Part shown: positions 34,227 to 44,007 of the stretch, piece after piece | How positions within the stretch are numbered: position 1 is the first letter of the stretch | How the letters are laid out: every line of letters starts with the position of its first letter | DNA from: Verrucomicrobiota bacterium | GTDB lineage: Bacteria; Verrucomicrobiota; Verrucomicrobiia; Opitutales; Opitutaceae | Assembly: GCA_023416735.1 (NCBI GenBank) | Contig: JAEZGX010000022.1 | Span: 1-64,000, forward strand | Length of the DNA stretch: 64,000 nucleotides | Direction of reading: 5' to 3' | The notes under the pieces: generated by a model | What the model was told of the DNA's origin: nothing | The model's database searches: none | Seen by the model: the letters and a program-made list of their open reading frames with translations, nothing else | Program-made: the position numbers and the translations under genes

Positions 34227-35981
34227 TCACCCCGCCGCAGTGTCCTCACTCGCCAACGCCGGCGCCAACACCACGCCTTTGATCTTCACCCCGGCGAGCT
34301 TCTTCACCATCGCCGGCGCCTCCGCTTCCGCGACGTCCACCAACGTATGCCGCTGATGGATATCGATCGCGCCCACCACTTCCGCGCTCATCCGCATCAC
34401 CCCGGAAATCTTCCCGACAATATCCGCCGGCGTCACGAGCTGCTTCCTTCCCACATTCAAAAACAGCGTCGACATCCCCGGCTCCCGCCCCGTCCGCGCC
34501 GGCCGCTCATACTTCGACTTCTTTCCTTTTGCGTCCCGCGGCTCCGACAACCGCTCGGCACTCTCGCGCGGCGACTCGCTTCCTTGGTCCTCGGCCGGCT
34601 TCTCGGCCACCACCTTCGCCCACGCCGGCGCCGGCTTCTTCGGCTTCTCGCTCCCCATCGGCGCTTCCACCGCTTTCGCCGTCTTCGTCGCATTTTCCCC
34701 CTGCAACAAATGAATTAGCGCCGAGCAGATATCCGTGCTCGCATAGCCTTGGTCCAACAACCGGTCGATCATCCGGTCGTGCGGCTTGAATTCCTTCGCC
34801 TCCAGCGTCGTGCGTATCCTTTCGAAGAATACATTCGTGCGTGCTTCCTCCACTTCGTCCAGCGACGGGATCTTTCCGCGGCGAATGTTCAACTTCGCCC
34901 AGCGCATCATGCTCTGGAGTTTATAAATCTCCTGACCCGACACGAACGTGAACGCCCGCCCCGACTTCCCCGCGCGTCCCGTGCGCCCGATCCGATGCGT
35001 ATAATCCTCGGCATCGTTCGGCAGGTCGTAGTTGAACACCACTTCCAGATCGTCCACGTCCAGCCCGCGCGCCGCCACGTCCGTCGCCACGAGAAACTCG
35101 AATTTTCGCTCCCGAAACTTCTGCATCACCCGGTCGCGCTGCGCCTGCGAAATATCGCCGTGCAACCTGTCCGTCGCATACCCGCGCGAATGCAGATGCC
35201 CTTCCAAGTCATCGACCATCACCTTCGTGCTGCAGAAAATAATCCCATACTGAAAATCGTGCACGTCGATCAGCCTCGTCAGCGCCTCGATCTTCGATCG
35301 CCGATCCACTTCGAAATAAACCTGCTCCACCTGCGGCGCATTCTGCGCCACCGCCTCGATCTTCACCCAGGCCGGGTCCCGTGAGTAGCGCTTGATCAGA
35401 TCTTGGATCGCCCGCGGCATCGTCGCCGAAAAGAAAAACAGCTGCCGCGTTTCCGGCACCGTCGAGAGGATCTTCTCGATGTCTTCGCGGAATCCCATGT
35501 CCAGCATCCGGTCCGCCTCGTCCAACACCACCAGCTTCAACGTCTCCAACTTCAGCGTGCCCCGCTCCATGTGATCCATCACCCGCCCCGGCGTCCCGAT
35601 CACCACCTGCACCCCCGCCGCCAGCGCGCGAAATTGCCGCTCGTAACTTTGCCCGCCGTAAATCGGCACGCCCGTCACGCCGCGTTTGAAATGCGCGAGC
35701 TTGCCCATCTCCTCCGCCACCTGCACCGCCAGCTCGCGCGTCGGACACAGCACCAATACCTGCACGCCACGCGTCCGCGCATCCACGCCTTCGATCGCCG
35801 GAATCGCAAACGCCGCCGTCTTGCCCGATCCCGTCGACGACAGTCCCACGACATCCCGCCCGCTCATGGCGACCGGAATCACCGCAGTCTGGATCGGCGA
35901 AGCTTCTTCGAAGCCCATCTTGTCCACCGCTTTCAGAATCTCTGCCGAAAGCCCCAATTCCGTGAAACGCCGTTTTTCCAT
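34227..35981 (-). CDS. DEAD-box ATP-dependent RNA helicase with DbpA-type RNA-binding domain
   Basis: A 584-residue RNA helicase (DeaD/CsdA-like) acting in ribosome assembly and cold-adapted RNA unwinding. Start taken at 35981 (MEKRRFTELGLSAEIL); an ATG 16 codons upstream (36029) is possible. Motifs in order: Q motif F.ELGLS...PIQ, I SSTGSGKT, Ia PTRELA, GG, TPGR, II DEAD in VLDEADRMLD, III SAT, then the second RecA lobe with ATDVAARGLD and HRIGRTGRAG. Residues ~410-500 are a charged linker (EKPKKPAP...GKKSKYERP). The C-terminal ~75 residues (STLFLNVGRKQLVTPADIVG) are the DbpA RNA-binding domain. Confidence 0.95.
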   Translation of the reverse strand: MEKRRFTELGLSAEILKAVDKMGFEEASPIQTAVIPVAMSGRDVVGLSSTGSGKTAAFAIPAIEGVDARTRGVQVLVLCPTRELAVQVAEEMGKLAHFKRGVTGVPIYGGQSYERQFRALAAGVQVVIGTPGRVMDHMERGTLKLETLKLVVLDEADRMLDMGFREDIEKILSTVPETRQLFFFSATMPRAIQDLIKRYSRDPAWVKIEAVAQNAPQVEQVYFEVDRRSKIEALTRLIDVHDFQYGIIFCSTKVMVDDLEGHLHSRGYATDRLHGDISQAQRDRVMQKFRERKFEFLVATDVAARGLDVDDLEVVFNYDLPNDAEDYTHRIGRTGRAGKSGRAFTFVSGQEIYKLQSMMRWAKLNIRRGKIPSLDEVEEARTNVFFERIRTTLEAKEFKPHDRMIDRLLDQGYASTDICSALIHLLQGENATKTAKAVEAPMGSEKPKKPAPAWAKVVAEKPAEDQGSESPRESAERLSEPRDAKGKKSKYERPARTGREPGMSTLFLNVGRKQLVTPADIVGKISGVMRMSAEVVGAIDIHQRHTLVDVAEAEAPAMVKKLAGVKIKGVVLAPALASEDTAAG

Positions 35982-36174
35982 GCGGAAACGTGCACCGTCC
36001 TCTCGCGCGGCGCCAGCTTCTATCTCCATCGCTTATCGTCCGAGCCCCACGTCTTAAAAACGCCTTTCTCACGGAAAAAATACTTTGCTTGCACTAACGA
36101 ACACTTTTTATCGCCCGCGACTGGCGGGTTGGACCCTCTCGCCGGTCGAGATGTCAGTAATCTCTCGATAAATC

Positions 36175-39100
36175 ATGCGACTATTCCGGCTCTTCTTCGC
36201 TCTCCTTTTCATCTCCACCGGCGCGCTCTCCGCCGCGCCCGTAATCACGGAGTTCATGGCCTCCAACCAGTCCACGCTGGCCGATGACGACGGCGACTTC
36301 TCCGATTGGGTCGAGATCCATAATCCGGATACAACCGCCGTCAGCCTCGACGGCTGGTATCTCACCGACACTGCCTCGAACAAAACCAAGTGGCAGTTCC
36401 CCGCCGTCAGCATCCCCGCCGACGGCTACCTCGTCGTTTTCGCCTCCTCGAAAAATCGTCGCGACCCCGCCCAACCGCTCCACACCAACTGGAGCCTTTC
36501 CGCCGGCGGTGAATACCTCGGCCTGATCCAGCCCGACGGCGTCACCGTCGCCGACGAATACGCCCCCGCTTACCCGCCCCACACCGACGACCAATCCTAC
36601 GGCATCACTCAACCCATCGGCGGCGGAGAAACCCCGCGTATCGGGTTCTTCATCACACCGACCCCCGGCGCCCGCAACGGCGATGCCGACTCCCTCATCA
36701 TCAGCGAAACCGTCACGTTCTCCCGCCCCTCCGGCCTCTTCACCGGCTCGCCCACGGTTTCCCTCTCCGGCGCCGGCGCCGACCAAAAAATCCGCTACAT
36801 CCTCGCCGAACCGTCTGCGTCCGGCGCCACCGTTGCCGAACCCACCGCCGCTTCACCCGTTTACTCCGCCCCCCTTTCTCTCGACGGCTCCTACATTCTT
36901 CGCGCGGCCGTTTTCTCCGCGGACGATACCCGCCGCGGCTCCGTCGCCTCCGCCCACTACGTCAAAATCGACGACTCCACCGCCAACCGCGTCGACACGT
37001 TCACCAGTCAGCTGCCCCTCGTCGTCATCGATAATCACGGCTTCGGTCCGATGGTAAAAGACGAGATCGATCGCAAGGGCTGGCTCTACACGTTCATGCC
37101 CGACGCGAACGGCACCACCTCGCTCACGTCCACGCCCGCCCAAGCCACCGCGATGGAGTTCACCGTCCGCGGCTCCACCTCGTCGTTCTTTCCCAAGAAG
37201 GGCTTTAAGTTCGACCTCGTCGACGACACCGGCGCCGACAACGTCCTCCCCCTCCTCGGTCTCACCGCCGCCGAAGACTGGAACATCATCGGCCCGTTCG
37301 AATACGACCGCTCCTACATCCGCAACGTCCTCGCTTACGATCTGTTCCGCCGCATGGGCCACTGGGCGCCGCGCACCAAACTCGCCGAACTCTTCCTCAA
37401 CTGGAACGGCGGCCCGCTCGATGCCACCGATTACAACGGCATCTACGTCCTCACCGATAAACTCGAACTCGATCCCGACCGCGTCGACATCGAGGAAATC
37501 GATTCCGACGATATCGATCCCGAATCGATCACGGGCGGCTACTTTCTGCGGATCGACGACGACGATCCCGAAAAACTCTCCTGGCGCACCACGCGCAACC
37601 TGCCCGAGGGCGACGGCTCCCTCATGCAGGTCGAGGAACCCAAAATTCCCAACCTCGCCCCCGAACAACAGGCCTACATCAAAGGCTACATCCAGGACAT
37701 GGAGGACGCGCTCTACGCCGACCTCGCCGACAACTTCACGACGCGCCGCTACCTCGACTACATCGATCGCCCGTCGTGGGTCGACCATCACCTCATCCAT
37801 GTTTTCCTGAAAAACACCGACGCCTTCTGGCGCAGCACTTACTTCACGAAAGCACGCGGCGGCAAACTGGTCGCAGGCCCCATTTGGGATTTCGACCGCT
37901 CCATGGATTCCTACGATCCCCGCGACGACGACTGGAACACCTGGCATCCCACCAAGTTCACCTCCCAAGGTTTCGCCATCGAATACTGGAACACCGGCTG
38001 GTGGGGCGTTCTCTCTCGCGATCCCGATTTCAAACAAGCTTGGATCGACCGCTGGCAAACCCTCCGTCTCAACACTTTCTCTAACGCTCAAATCAGCACG
38101 ATCGTCCAAGGCTTCGCCGACGAAATCGGCACCGCGGCCGCTGCGCGCGACGCCGCCCGCTGGCCCGAAAACGTCAGCGCCTTCGGCTCCTTCACCGAAG
38201 AAACCACCCACATCCGCGACTGGCTCACCCTCCGCGCCGATTGGATCGACCAACAGTTTGTCGGCACGCCCATCGTCCGCGACGACGGCACTCATTACCG
38301 CATCACTCCGCGCCCCGGCACACTCGTCGCCTACACGCTCGACGGCACCGATCCTCGCGGCGCCAACGGCGAGATCGCCAGAGGCGTGAACTTCGCTCGC
38401 ACCGAAACCTTGATCCCTCGTCTCCCCGCGCTGCGCCTCCGCGGCTACAACAGCGGCAATGCCGAAGGTCCATGGAGTCGCCTGCTGATCCCCGCCTCCG
38501 ACAGCGAAGTCGAAATCCTTCAACCGCCGTTCCCGCCGACGGGCACCCGCATCGAAGCGTCCGCCGGCGACACGCTCACGTTGGAAACTGCCCTGGGCCA
38601 CTACGCCAACGCGTCCTATCAGTGGTTCTTCGACGGCAACGAAATCCCCGGCGCCACTTCGCGAACCCTTACCCTCTCGAAAATCGGCGGCACCCACATC
38701 GGCACTTACACGCTCCGCATCCTCACGGGCGGCGCCGAAATCGAGGTTCCCTTCGTTGTCGCCATTGACGGGGTCGCTCGTCTCGCCGCGATCGCCTCGC
38801 GCGCCGAAGTCAGCGGCGGCGAAAACGTCCTGATCGCCGGCTTCGTCGTCGAGGGCACCGGCAAGAAACGTTTCCTCGCCCGCGCGGTCGGCCCCGCCCT
38901 CGCTGCCCAGGGAGTCAACCAACCGCTCGCCGCTCCCGTGCTTCGCGTCTTTTCCCGCACCGGCACGGAAATCGCCACCAACGCCGGCTGGCAAAACGCT
39001 CCCAACGCCGACCAACTCCCGGCGCTCGCCCAACAGGCCGGCGCCTTCGCACTCGCCCCCGGCAGCGCCGACTCCGCCCTCGCCCTCGAGCTCGATCCGG

Positions 39101-39591
39101 GTCTCTACACCTTGCACGCGTCCGCCACCGGCAACGCCAGCGGCGTCGCTCTTGCCGAACTCTACGCGCTTGACCAGCAAAGCAGCCCGATCGCGCTCTC
39201 CTCCCGCGCACGCGTTCGTCCCGGCGAAAACATCCTCATCGGCGGCGTCGTTGTTTCGGGCGACGCCCCTCAACGTCTCCTCTTCCGCGCCGTCGGCCCC
39301 GGCCTCGCCAACCAAGGCGTCGCCCAACCTCTTGCCGATCCCGTGCTCGAGGTCGTGCGCAACGGCACCGCGCTCCACACCAACGACGACTGGGAAAACG
39401 GCAACGATACCGCCGATCTGACCGCCGCCTTTGCCGCCACGGGCACAGTCCCCTTCGCAGCCGGCAGCAAAGACGCCGCCCTCCTCGTCAACCTGGACCC
39501 CGGCGCCTACACCGTTCTCGTCAGAGGCAAAGACTCCGCCGAAGGCATCGCCCTCGTCGAAATTTACGCCGTTCCGCCCGCCGCGGACTGA
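36175..39591 (+). CDS. Secreted lamin-tail/CotH protein with C-terminal duplicated domain (copy 1)
   Basis: A 1138-residue exported protein. The signal peptide is MRLFRLFFALLFISTGALSA. A lamin-tail domain (residues ~21-130; ITEFMASNQ...DWVEIHNPD...GWYLTD) is followed by a chitobiase-like/Ig linker, then a CotH kinase-like domain (~325-690) recognised by PKKGFKFDL, DWNIIGPFEYDRSYIRN, NGIYVLTDKLELDP and GPIWDFDRSMDS. An Ig-like domain lies at ~790-860. The last ~270 residues are two copies of a ~130-residue beta domain: IASRAEVSGGENVLIAGFVV (~870) and LSSRARVRPGENILIGGVVV (~1006), each with RAVGP.LA.QGV. Spore CotH is a protein kinase; whether these bacterial forms phosphorylate secreted proteins is unknown. 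The paralogue follows 91 bp downstream. Confidence 0.9.
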   Translation: MRLFRLFFALLFISTGALSAAPVITEFMASNQSTLADDDGDFSDWVEIHNPDTTAVSLDGWYLTDTASNKTKWQFPAVSIPADGYLVVFASSKNRRDPAQPLHTNWSLSAGGEYLGLIQPDGVTVADEYAPAYPPHTDDQSYGITQPIGGGETPRIGFFITPTPGARNGDADSLIISETVTFSRPSGLFTGSPTVSLSGAGADQKIRYILAEPSASGATVAEPTAASPVYSAPLSLDGSYILRAAVFSADDTRRGSVASAHYVKIDDSTANRVDTFTSQLPLVVIDNHGFGPMVKDEIDRKGWLYTFMPDANGTTSLTSTPAQATAMEFTVRGSTSSFFPKKGFKFDLVDDTGADNVLPLLGLTAAEDWNIIGPFEYDRSYIRNVLAYDLFRRMGHWAPRTKLAELFLNWNGGPLDATDYNGIYVLTDKLELDPDRVDIEEIDSDDIDPESITGGYFLRIDDDDPEKLSWRTTRNLPEGDGSLMQVEEPKIPNLAPEQQAYIKGYIQDMEDALYADLADNFTTRRYLDYIDRPSWVDHHLIHVFLKNTDAFWRSTYFTKARGGKLVAGPIWDFDRSMDSYDPRDDDWNTWHPTKFTSQGFAIEYWNTGWWGVLSRDPDFKQAWIDRWQTLRLNTFSNAQISTIVQGFADEIGTAAAARDAARWPENVSAFGSFTEETTHIRDWLTLRADWIDQQFVGTPIVRDDGTHYRITPRPGTLVAYTLDGTDPRGANGEIARGVNFARTETLIPRLPALRLRGYNSGNAEGPWSRLLIPASDSEVEILQPPFPPTGTRIEASAGDTLTLETALGHYANASYQWFFDGNEIPGATSRTLTLSKIGGTHIGTYTLRILTGGAEIEVPFVVAIDGVARLAAIASRAEVSGGENVLIAGFVVEGTGKKRFLARAVGPALAAQGVNQPLAAPVLRVFSRTGTEIATNAGWQNAPNADQLPALAQQAGAFALAPGSADSALALELDPGLYTLHASATGNASGVALAELYALDQQSSPIALSSRARVRPGENILIGGVVVSGDAPQRLLFRAVGPGLANQGVAQPLADPVLEVVRNGTALHTNDDWENGNDTADLTAAFAATGTVPFAAGSKDAALLVNLDPGAYTVLVRGKDSAEGIALVEIYAVPPAAD
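36300..36369 (+). repeat. 70-bp block identical to the second CotH gene
   Basis: These 70 bases, coding for SDWVEIHNPDTTAVSLDGWYLTD, are identical base for base to 39883-39952, including every third codon position. The flanks differ at many wobble bases, so the block points to recent gene conversion between the tandem paralogues. Confidence 0.85.
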
Positions 39592-39617
39592 GCGATCTCT
39601 TTCTCGCTTTTCTTTTT

Positions 39618-39642
39618 TGCACGCGAGTTCGCCTCGCGTGCA
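39618..39642. other. Hairpin between the two CotH genes
   Basis: A perfect 10-bp stem TGCACGCGAG / CTCGCGTGCA with a TTCGC loop lies in the 91-bp spacer. The T-run is on the wrong side for a plus-strand terminator, so readthrough into the second copy is likely; it may stabilise or process the transcript. Confidence 0.5.
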
Positions 39643-39682
39643 CGGCTTTGCGCGACCCGCGCGGAGGCGGCGCCTTTTCATC

Positions 39683-42600
39683 ATGACACATCGGCCAAAC
39701 CCACTCCTCCCACTTTCCTTCCAACTGTTTGGCCGCCGCATCTCCACTCCTCCTGCTCTTAGGCTCCACTCGCTGCTCGCTCTTCTCTTCCTCGCATCAA
39801 CCTCCGCCGCTGGCGCCGCACCGGTGCTGACCGAGCTCATGGCGTCCAATCGCACGACCCACGCCGACGAGGACGGCGACTACTCCGATTGGGTCGAGAT
39901 CCATAATCCGGATACAACCGCCGTCAGCCTCGACGGCTGGTATCTCACCGACGACGCCAGCAACAAAACCAAATGGCAGTTCCCCGCCGTATCCATCCCC
40001 GCGAACGGCTACCTTCTCGTTTACGCCTCCGATAAAAACCGCCGCACTCCCGGCCAGCCGCTCCATACCAGCTATGGCCTCTCGGCCGACGGCGAATATC
40101 TCGGCCTTATCGGCGCCGACGGCACCACCGTCGTCAGCGAGTTCGCCCCCGCCTTTCCTCCCCAATTCCGCGATGTCTCCTACGGCATCACGCAACCGAC
40201 CCACGCCGGCGAAACGCCCCAAGCCGGTTTCTTCAGCACGCCCACGCCCGGAACCCGCAATGGCGACGCCAGCACGCTCTCCATCGTCGAAACCGTGGCC
40301 TTCTCCGCTCTCTCCGGTCCTTTTCTTCACCCGTTTTCGCTCGAACTCACCGGCACCTCTGCCGATCAAAAAATCCGCTACACAATCACTTCGCCTTCGT
40401 CCGCCGGCGCCGAAATCCCCGCGCCCACCGCCACATCTCAGGAATACATCGGCCCGATTCTTCTCTCCGATTCCGCGATCATCAGCGCCGCCATCTTCTC
40501 CGCCGATGGCACACGAAGCGGCCTCGTATCCACCGCGCACTACGTAAAGACTTCCGCCGACGTCGCCCATTTTTCGAGCCAGCTTCCACTCATGGTCCTC
40601 GACGGCCATGGCTTCGGCGATCTCGAAGCGGACGACATCAAGCACCCCGCCTGGCTCCACGTCTTCGAACCCATCGATGGCGAAGCCACGCTCGACCTCC
40701 CCACATTCTCCACGCGTCTCACGGCCAAGGTCCGCGGTTTCTCGTCCGCGCTCTTCCCCAAAAAGAGCTACAATCTCGAGCTCTGGGACAACTCCGGCGC
40801 CAAACGCTCCCAGCCGCTCCTCTCGCTCCCCGACGCCACCGACTGGGCGATCGTCGGTCCTTGGCACTTCGATCGTCCCGCCGTCCGCAACGCCTACATT
40901 TACGCCCTCTCGAATCGGATCGGCCGCTGGGCTCCGCGCACGAAATTCTTCGAGCTCTTCTTCAACTGGTCCGACGGCATCCTCTCCGCTGACGACTACC
41001 GCGGCGTCATGGTCCTCACCGATCGAATCAAGATCGATCCCGAACGCGTCGACATCGTCGAACTCTCCGGCAGCGATGACGCCGATCCCGCCGTCACCGG
41101 CGGATACTTGCTCAAAATCGACGGCGCCGATCCCGACGAATTCAACTTTGTCACCGATCGCGGCATCCCTCTTCCGGCCCACGGCTCCACCATCGTCGTC
41201 GCCGACCCCAAGCTCGATAAGATCACACCCGCGCAACAATCCTACATCCGCTCCTACATCCAGGACATGGAGGACGCGCTCTACAGCGACCACGCCGCCA
41301 ACTGGTCCACCCGCCGCTACCTCGACTTTCTCGACCGCGACTCCTGGGTCGATTTCCACCTCCTCAATGTCTTCAGCAAAAATGGCGACGGTCTCCGCCG
41401 CAGCTCCTACTTCTACAAGGACCGCGGCGGCAAACTCGTCGCTGGTCCGCTCTGGGATTTCGACCGCGCCATGGGTTCGAACGACGGTGACGGCCGCGAT
41501 CGCAACGTCGACACCTGGGGTCACGGGGAAAGCATCCAACTCTGGACTTCCGGTTGGTGGGAAGTGCTGACTCGCGATCCCGATTTCCTGCAATCCTGGG
41601 TCGATCGTTGGCAATCCCTTCGCCGCAACGAATTCGCCGACGACCAACTCACCGGCCTCCTCGATCAACTCGCCCGCGACATCGGCCCCGACGCCGGCGG
41701 CCGCGACTTCGCCAAGTGGGGCTACCGCTCCACCTTCGACGCCGAAATCGCTCACCTGCGCGACTGGCTCGTGCGCCGCGCGCGTTGGATCGACCAACAA
41801 TTCGTCGCCACGCCTTCCGTCGCGCTCGATGGCAACGAACTCGTCGTAACTCCGCCACCCGGCGCCGCGCTCATCTATCGCCTCGACGGCGCCGATCCCC
41901 GCGCCTCCTCCGGCGAACCGTCCGCCGGAACCATCACCCTCACGCAAACGCTCCGCCTCCCCGTCGGCACCCTCGCTCGCGTGCGGGCCTACCGCGCCGA
42001 TCTCGCCGATCTTTATCCCGGCAGTCCGTGGAGCGCCGCGCTCGTCCCCAGCGCCGACGATCTTCGTCCCCCGCATTCCTCCGCTGGCCCGATTTCACTC
42101 CGCCCGTTCGCCGATCGCCATGTCACCGCCAATGCCGGCACCAGCGCCGTCTTCGGCATCGCCGCAAACGGCACCGGCCCGTTCTCGTATTCATGGTTCA
42201 AGGACGGAGAACTCATCCCCGGTTCAAACTCGCCCGAGCTCACCGTCGAAAACATTTCCACGGCCGACGCCGGCTCCTACACCGTCGAAGTCTTCAACGG
42301 CATCGACACCGTCGTCAGCGATCCTTTCACCCTCGAGGTCGAATACGGCACCGCCCTCGCCGCGATCGCTTCGCGCGCCGAGGTGGGCGGCGGTGAAAGC
42401 GTCCTCATCGCCGGCTTCGTCGTCGAAGGCACCGGCACCAAACGCTATCTCGCCCGCGCCGTCGGCCCCGCCCTCGCCGCCCAAGGCGTCGCCCAACCGC
42501 TCGCCGCTCCCGTCCTCCGCATCTATTCTCGTGACGGTCAGGAGGTCGCGTCCAACGCTGGCTGGCAAACCGGCCCCAACGCCGCCCTCCTTCCCCCACT

Positions 42601-43156
42601 CGCCCAAGAAATCGGCGCCTTCGCGCTTCCCGCCGGCAGCGCCGACTCCGCGCTGCTGCTCGATCTTCTGCCCGGTCTCTACACGCTGCACGCCGCTTCC
42701 TCGAATTCCGCCAGGGGCGTCGCCCTCGCCGAGCTCTACGCGCTCGACGAACAGAGTCGCCCAATTGCCCTTTCCTCGCGCGCACACGTCCGTCCCGGCG
42801 AAAACATTCTGATCGGAGGCGTCGTCATCGGCGGTTCCGCTTCGCAACGCCTTCTCTTCCGCGCCGTCGGCCCCGCCCTCGCCGCCCAAGGCGTCGCCCA
42901 ACCGCTGCCCGATCCGATTCTCGAAGTCGTGCGTAACGGCGTGACGCTCCACACCAACGACGACTGGGACTCCACCAACACCGCCCTCGTCGACGCGATC
43001 GCCGCCACCGGCACGCTTCCTTTCACTCCCGCCAGCAAGGACTCCGCTCTTCTCGTCGAACTCACTCCCGGCTCCTACACCGTTCTCGTGAAAGGCAAAG
43101 GCTCCGAAGAAGGCGTCGCCCTCGTTGAGATCTACACCGTCCCCGCCACCGATTGA
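39683..43156 (+). CDS. Secreted lamin-tail/CotH protein with C-terminal duplicated domain (copy 2)
   Basis: A 1157-residue paralogue of the preceding protein with the same order: an N-terminal export signal (hydrophobic core LHSLLALLFLASTSAAGA at residues ~29-46), lamin-tail domain (~47-155), CotH kinase-like domain (~355-710; FPKKSYNLELWDN, DWAIVGPWHFDRPAVRN, GPLWDFDRAMGS), an I-set Ig-like domain (~810-875; SYSWFKDGELIPGSNSPELT) and two C-terminal domain copies starting at IASRAEVGGGESVLIAGFVV (~893) and LSSRAHVRPGENILIGGVVI (~1029). The start at 39683 is the first ATG that includes the signal. Apart from the converted block at its 5' part, it has diverged from copy 1, mainly in the CotH region. 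Confidence 0.9.
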   Translation: MTHRPNPLLPLSFQLFGRRISTPPALRLHSLLALLFLASTSAAGAAPVLTELMASNRTTHADEDGDYSDWVEIHNPDTTAVSLDGWYLTDDASNKTKWQFPAVSIPANGYLLVYASDKNRRTPGQPLHTSYGLSADGEYLGLIGADGTTVVSEFAPAFPPQFRDVSYGITQPTHAGETPQAGFFSTPTPGTRNGDASTLSIVETVAFSALSGPFLHPFSLELTGTSADQKIRYTITSPSSAGAEIPAPTATSQEYIGPILLSDSAIISAAIFSADGTRSGLVSTAHYVKTSADVAHFSSQLPLMVLDGHGFGDLEADDIKHPAWLHVFEPIDGEATLDLPTFSTRLTAKVRGFSSALFPKKSYNLELWDNSGAKRSQPLLSLPDATDWAIVGPWHFDRPAVRNAYIYALSNRIGRWAPRTKFFELFFNWSDGILSADDYRGVMVLTDRIKIDPERVDIVELSGSDDADPAVTGGYLLKIDGADPDEFNFVTDRGIPLPAHGSTIVVADPKLDKITPAQQSYIRSYIQDMEDALYSDHAANWSTRRYLDFLDRDSWVDFHLLNVFSKNGDGLRRSSYFYKDRGGKLVAGPLWDFDRAMGSNDGDGRDRNVDTWGHGESIQLWTSGWWEVLTRDPDFLQSWVDRWQSLRRNEFADDQLTGLLDQLARDIGPDAGGRDFAKWGYRSTFDAEIAHLRDWLVRRARWIDQQFVATPSVALDGNELVVTPPPGAALIYRLDGADPRASSGEPSAGTITLTQTLRLPVGTLARVRAYRADLADLYPGSPWSAALVPSADDLRPPHSSAGPISLRPFADRHVTANAGTSAVFGIAANGTGPFSYSWFKDGELIPGSNSPELTVENISTADAGSYTVEVFNGIDTVVSDPFTLEVEYGTALAAIASRAEVGGGESVLIAGFVVEGTGTKRYLARAVGPALAAQGVAQPLAAPVLRIYSRDGQEVASNAGWQTGPNAALLPPLAQEIGAFALPAGSADSALLLDLLPGLYTLHAASSNSARGVALAELYALDEQSRPIALSSRAHVRPGENILIGGVVIGGSASQRLLFRAVGPALAAQGVAQPLPDPILEVVRNGVTLHTNDDWDSTNTALVDAIAATGTLPFTPASKDSALLVELTPGSYTVLVKGKGSEEGVALVEIYTVPATD
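39883..39952 (+). repeat. 70-bp block identical to the first CotH gene
   Basis: Partner of the block at 36300-36369; identical over 70 bases, bounded by TTC/TAC upstream and ACT/GAC downstream differences. Confidence 0.85.
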
Positions 43157-43197
43157 CGCGGCGATGCGTCCGTCACTCTGAGCAGATCGAAAATTCC

Positions 43198-43225
43198 GGA
43201 ACGCGCTCCGCATCGAACGCGTTCC
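43198..43225. other. Hairpin between convergent CotH and methyltransferase genes
   Basis: An 8-bp stem GGAACGCG / CGCGTTCC with a 12-nt loop lies in the 114-bp convergent spacer, with no T-tract. It may act as a shared transcript end. A GGGTTCGCGTTGATTCGCGG segment right after it (43250-43269) looks like a decayed arm of the palindrome family. Confidence 0.45.
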
Positions 43226-43270
43226 CACGGCTAACCTCGCCCCGCGGGTTCGCGTTGATTCGCGGTCCCG

Positions 43271-43996
43271 CTACTTCCACGCGTGCACCGCCACCCGCCC
43301 GCGCTGAAATTCTCGCCACGCAAACTTCCCTTTCTTGAATGCCCGCAGCGCTCGCAAATGCCACGGCTTCGGCGCGCTCACGACCTGCACGCTGCGAAAT
43401 CCCACCGCGCGCAACATCTCCCGCAATCCCGCAATATTCGGCGCCCACCAGTTCGTCGGATCGTTGTTCAATTCGCGATCTCGATAAAACGCCATCGCCG
43501 GCGTCCGCCACGCCAACAAATCCACCCGCGTCTCCAACACCAGCATCTGCCGGGTCACGCTCGCCACTTTCTCCAACGCGAGAAACGGATGCCGCATGTG
43601 ATACAACACGCCCAAAAACAAAACCACGTCGAACTCACCCACGCTCTCCGGCGCCAGCTCCAACACTTCCATCTCCCGATCCTCCACCTTCGAACTCAAC
43701 GCCCGTCGCGCCAGCTCGAATCCCGCTTTCTTCCCCCAGCCTTCTCCCGTCCACGAATGCGAGTCCACCGCCATCACGCGACTCGCCCCGCGCCGCTCCG
43801 CTTCGAAGGAAAAAAATCCATCCCACGCCCCCACATCCAACACGCTTTTTCCCGCCAGCGACTCCGGCAATCTCACCCGCGCCAACTTCGCCGCCGTATC
43901 GTCGATCCCCGGCGTCACGATCCCATGCCCCAGCGGAATCCGGTGAAACCACTTCACCGCCTCCACCTCCTTCAACAACTCCTCCCGCGCCGTCAT
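43271..43996 (-). CDS. CmoB-like (DUF1698) SAM-dependent methyltransferase
   Basis: A 241-residue class I methyltransferase. SAM-binding motif I is VLDVGAWDGFFSFEAERRGA (residues ~51-70), the acidic loop is VMAVDSHSW (~74-82), and the post-I region has FLGVLYHMRHPFLAL (~129-143). The segment NNDPTNWWAPNIAGL (~176-190) is typical of CmoB and its relatives, which modify wobble uridine in tRNA (CmoB itself transfers a carboxymethyl group). CmoB proper is ~320 residues, so this is a shorter relative whose substrate may differ. It lies after purM on the same strand, with a single repeat arm in the 62-bp gap. Confidence 0.82.
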   Translation of the reverse strand: MTAREELLKEVEAVKWFHRIPLGHGIVTPGIDDTAAKLARVRLPESLAGKSVLDVGAWDGFFSFEAERRGASRVMAVDSHSWTGEGWGKKAGFELARRALSSKVEDREMEVLELAPESVGEFDVVLFLGVLYHMRHPFLALEKVASVTRQMLVLETRVDLLAWRTPAMAFYRDRELNNDPTNWWAPNIAGLREMLRAVGFRSVQVVSAPKPWHLRALRAFKKGKFAWREFQRGRVAVHAWK

Positions 43997-44007
43997 TTCA
44001 GTTCCGC

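Noticed and set aside
39611..39642. Intrinsic terminator after the first CotH gene
   Set aside because: The 10-bp stem is perfect, but the T-run lies before it on the plus strand and gives an A-run after it on the minus strand, so neither direction has a proper terminator.
36853..39855. A 1000-codon open frame antisense to the first CotH gene (and similar ones at 9351-11321, 27977-29899 and 39797-42076)
   Set aside because: All are mirror frames of well-supported genes, with composition typical of antisense high-GC frames and no start signals or domains.
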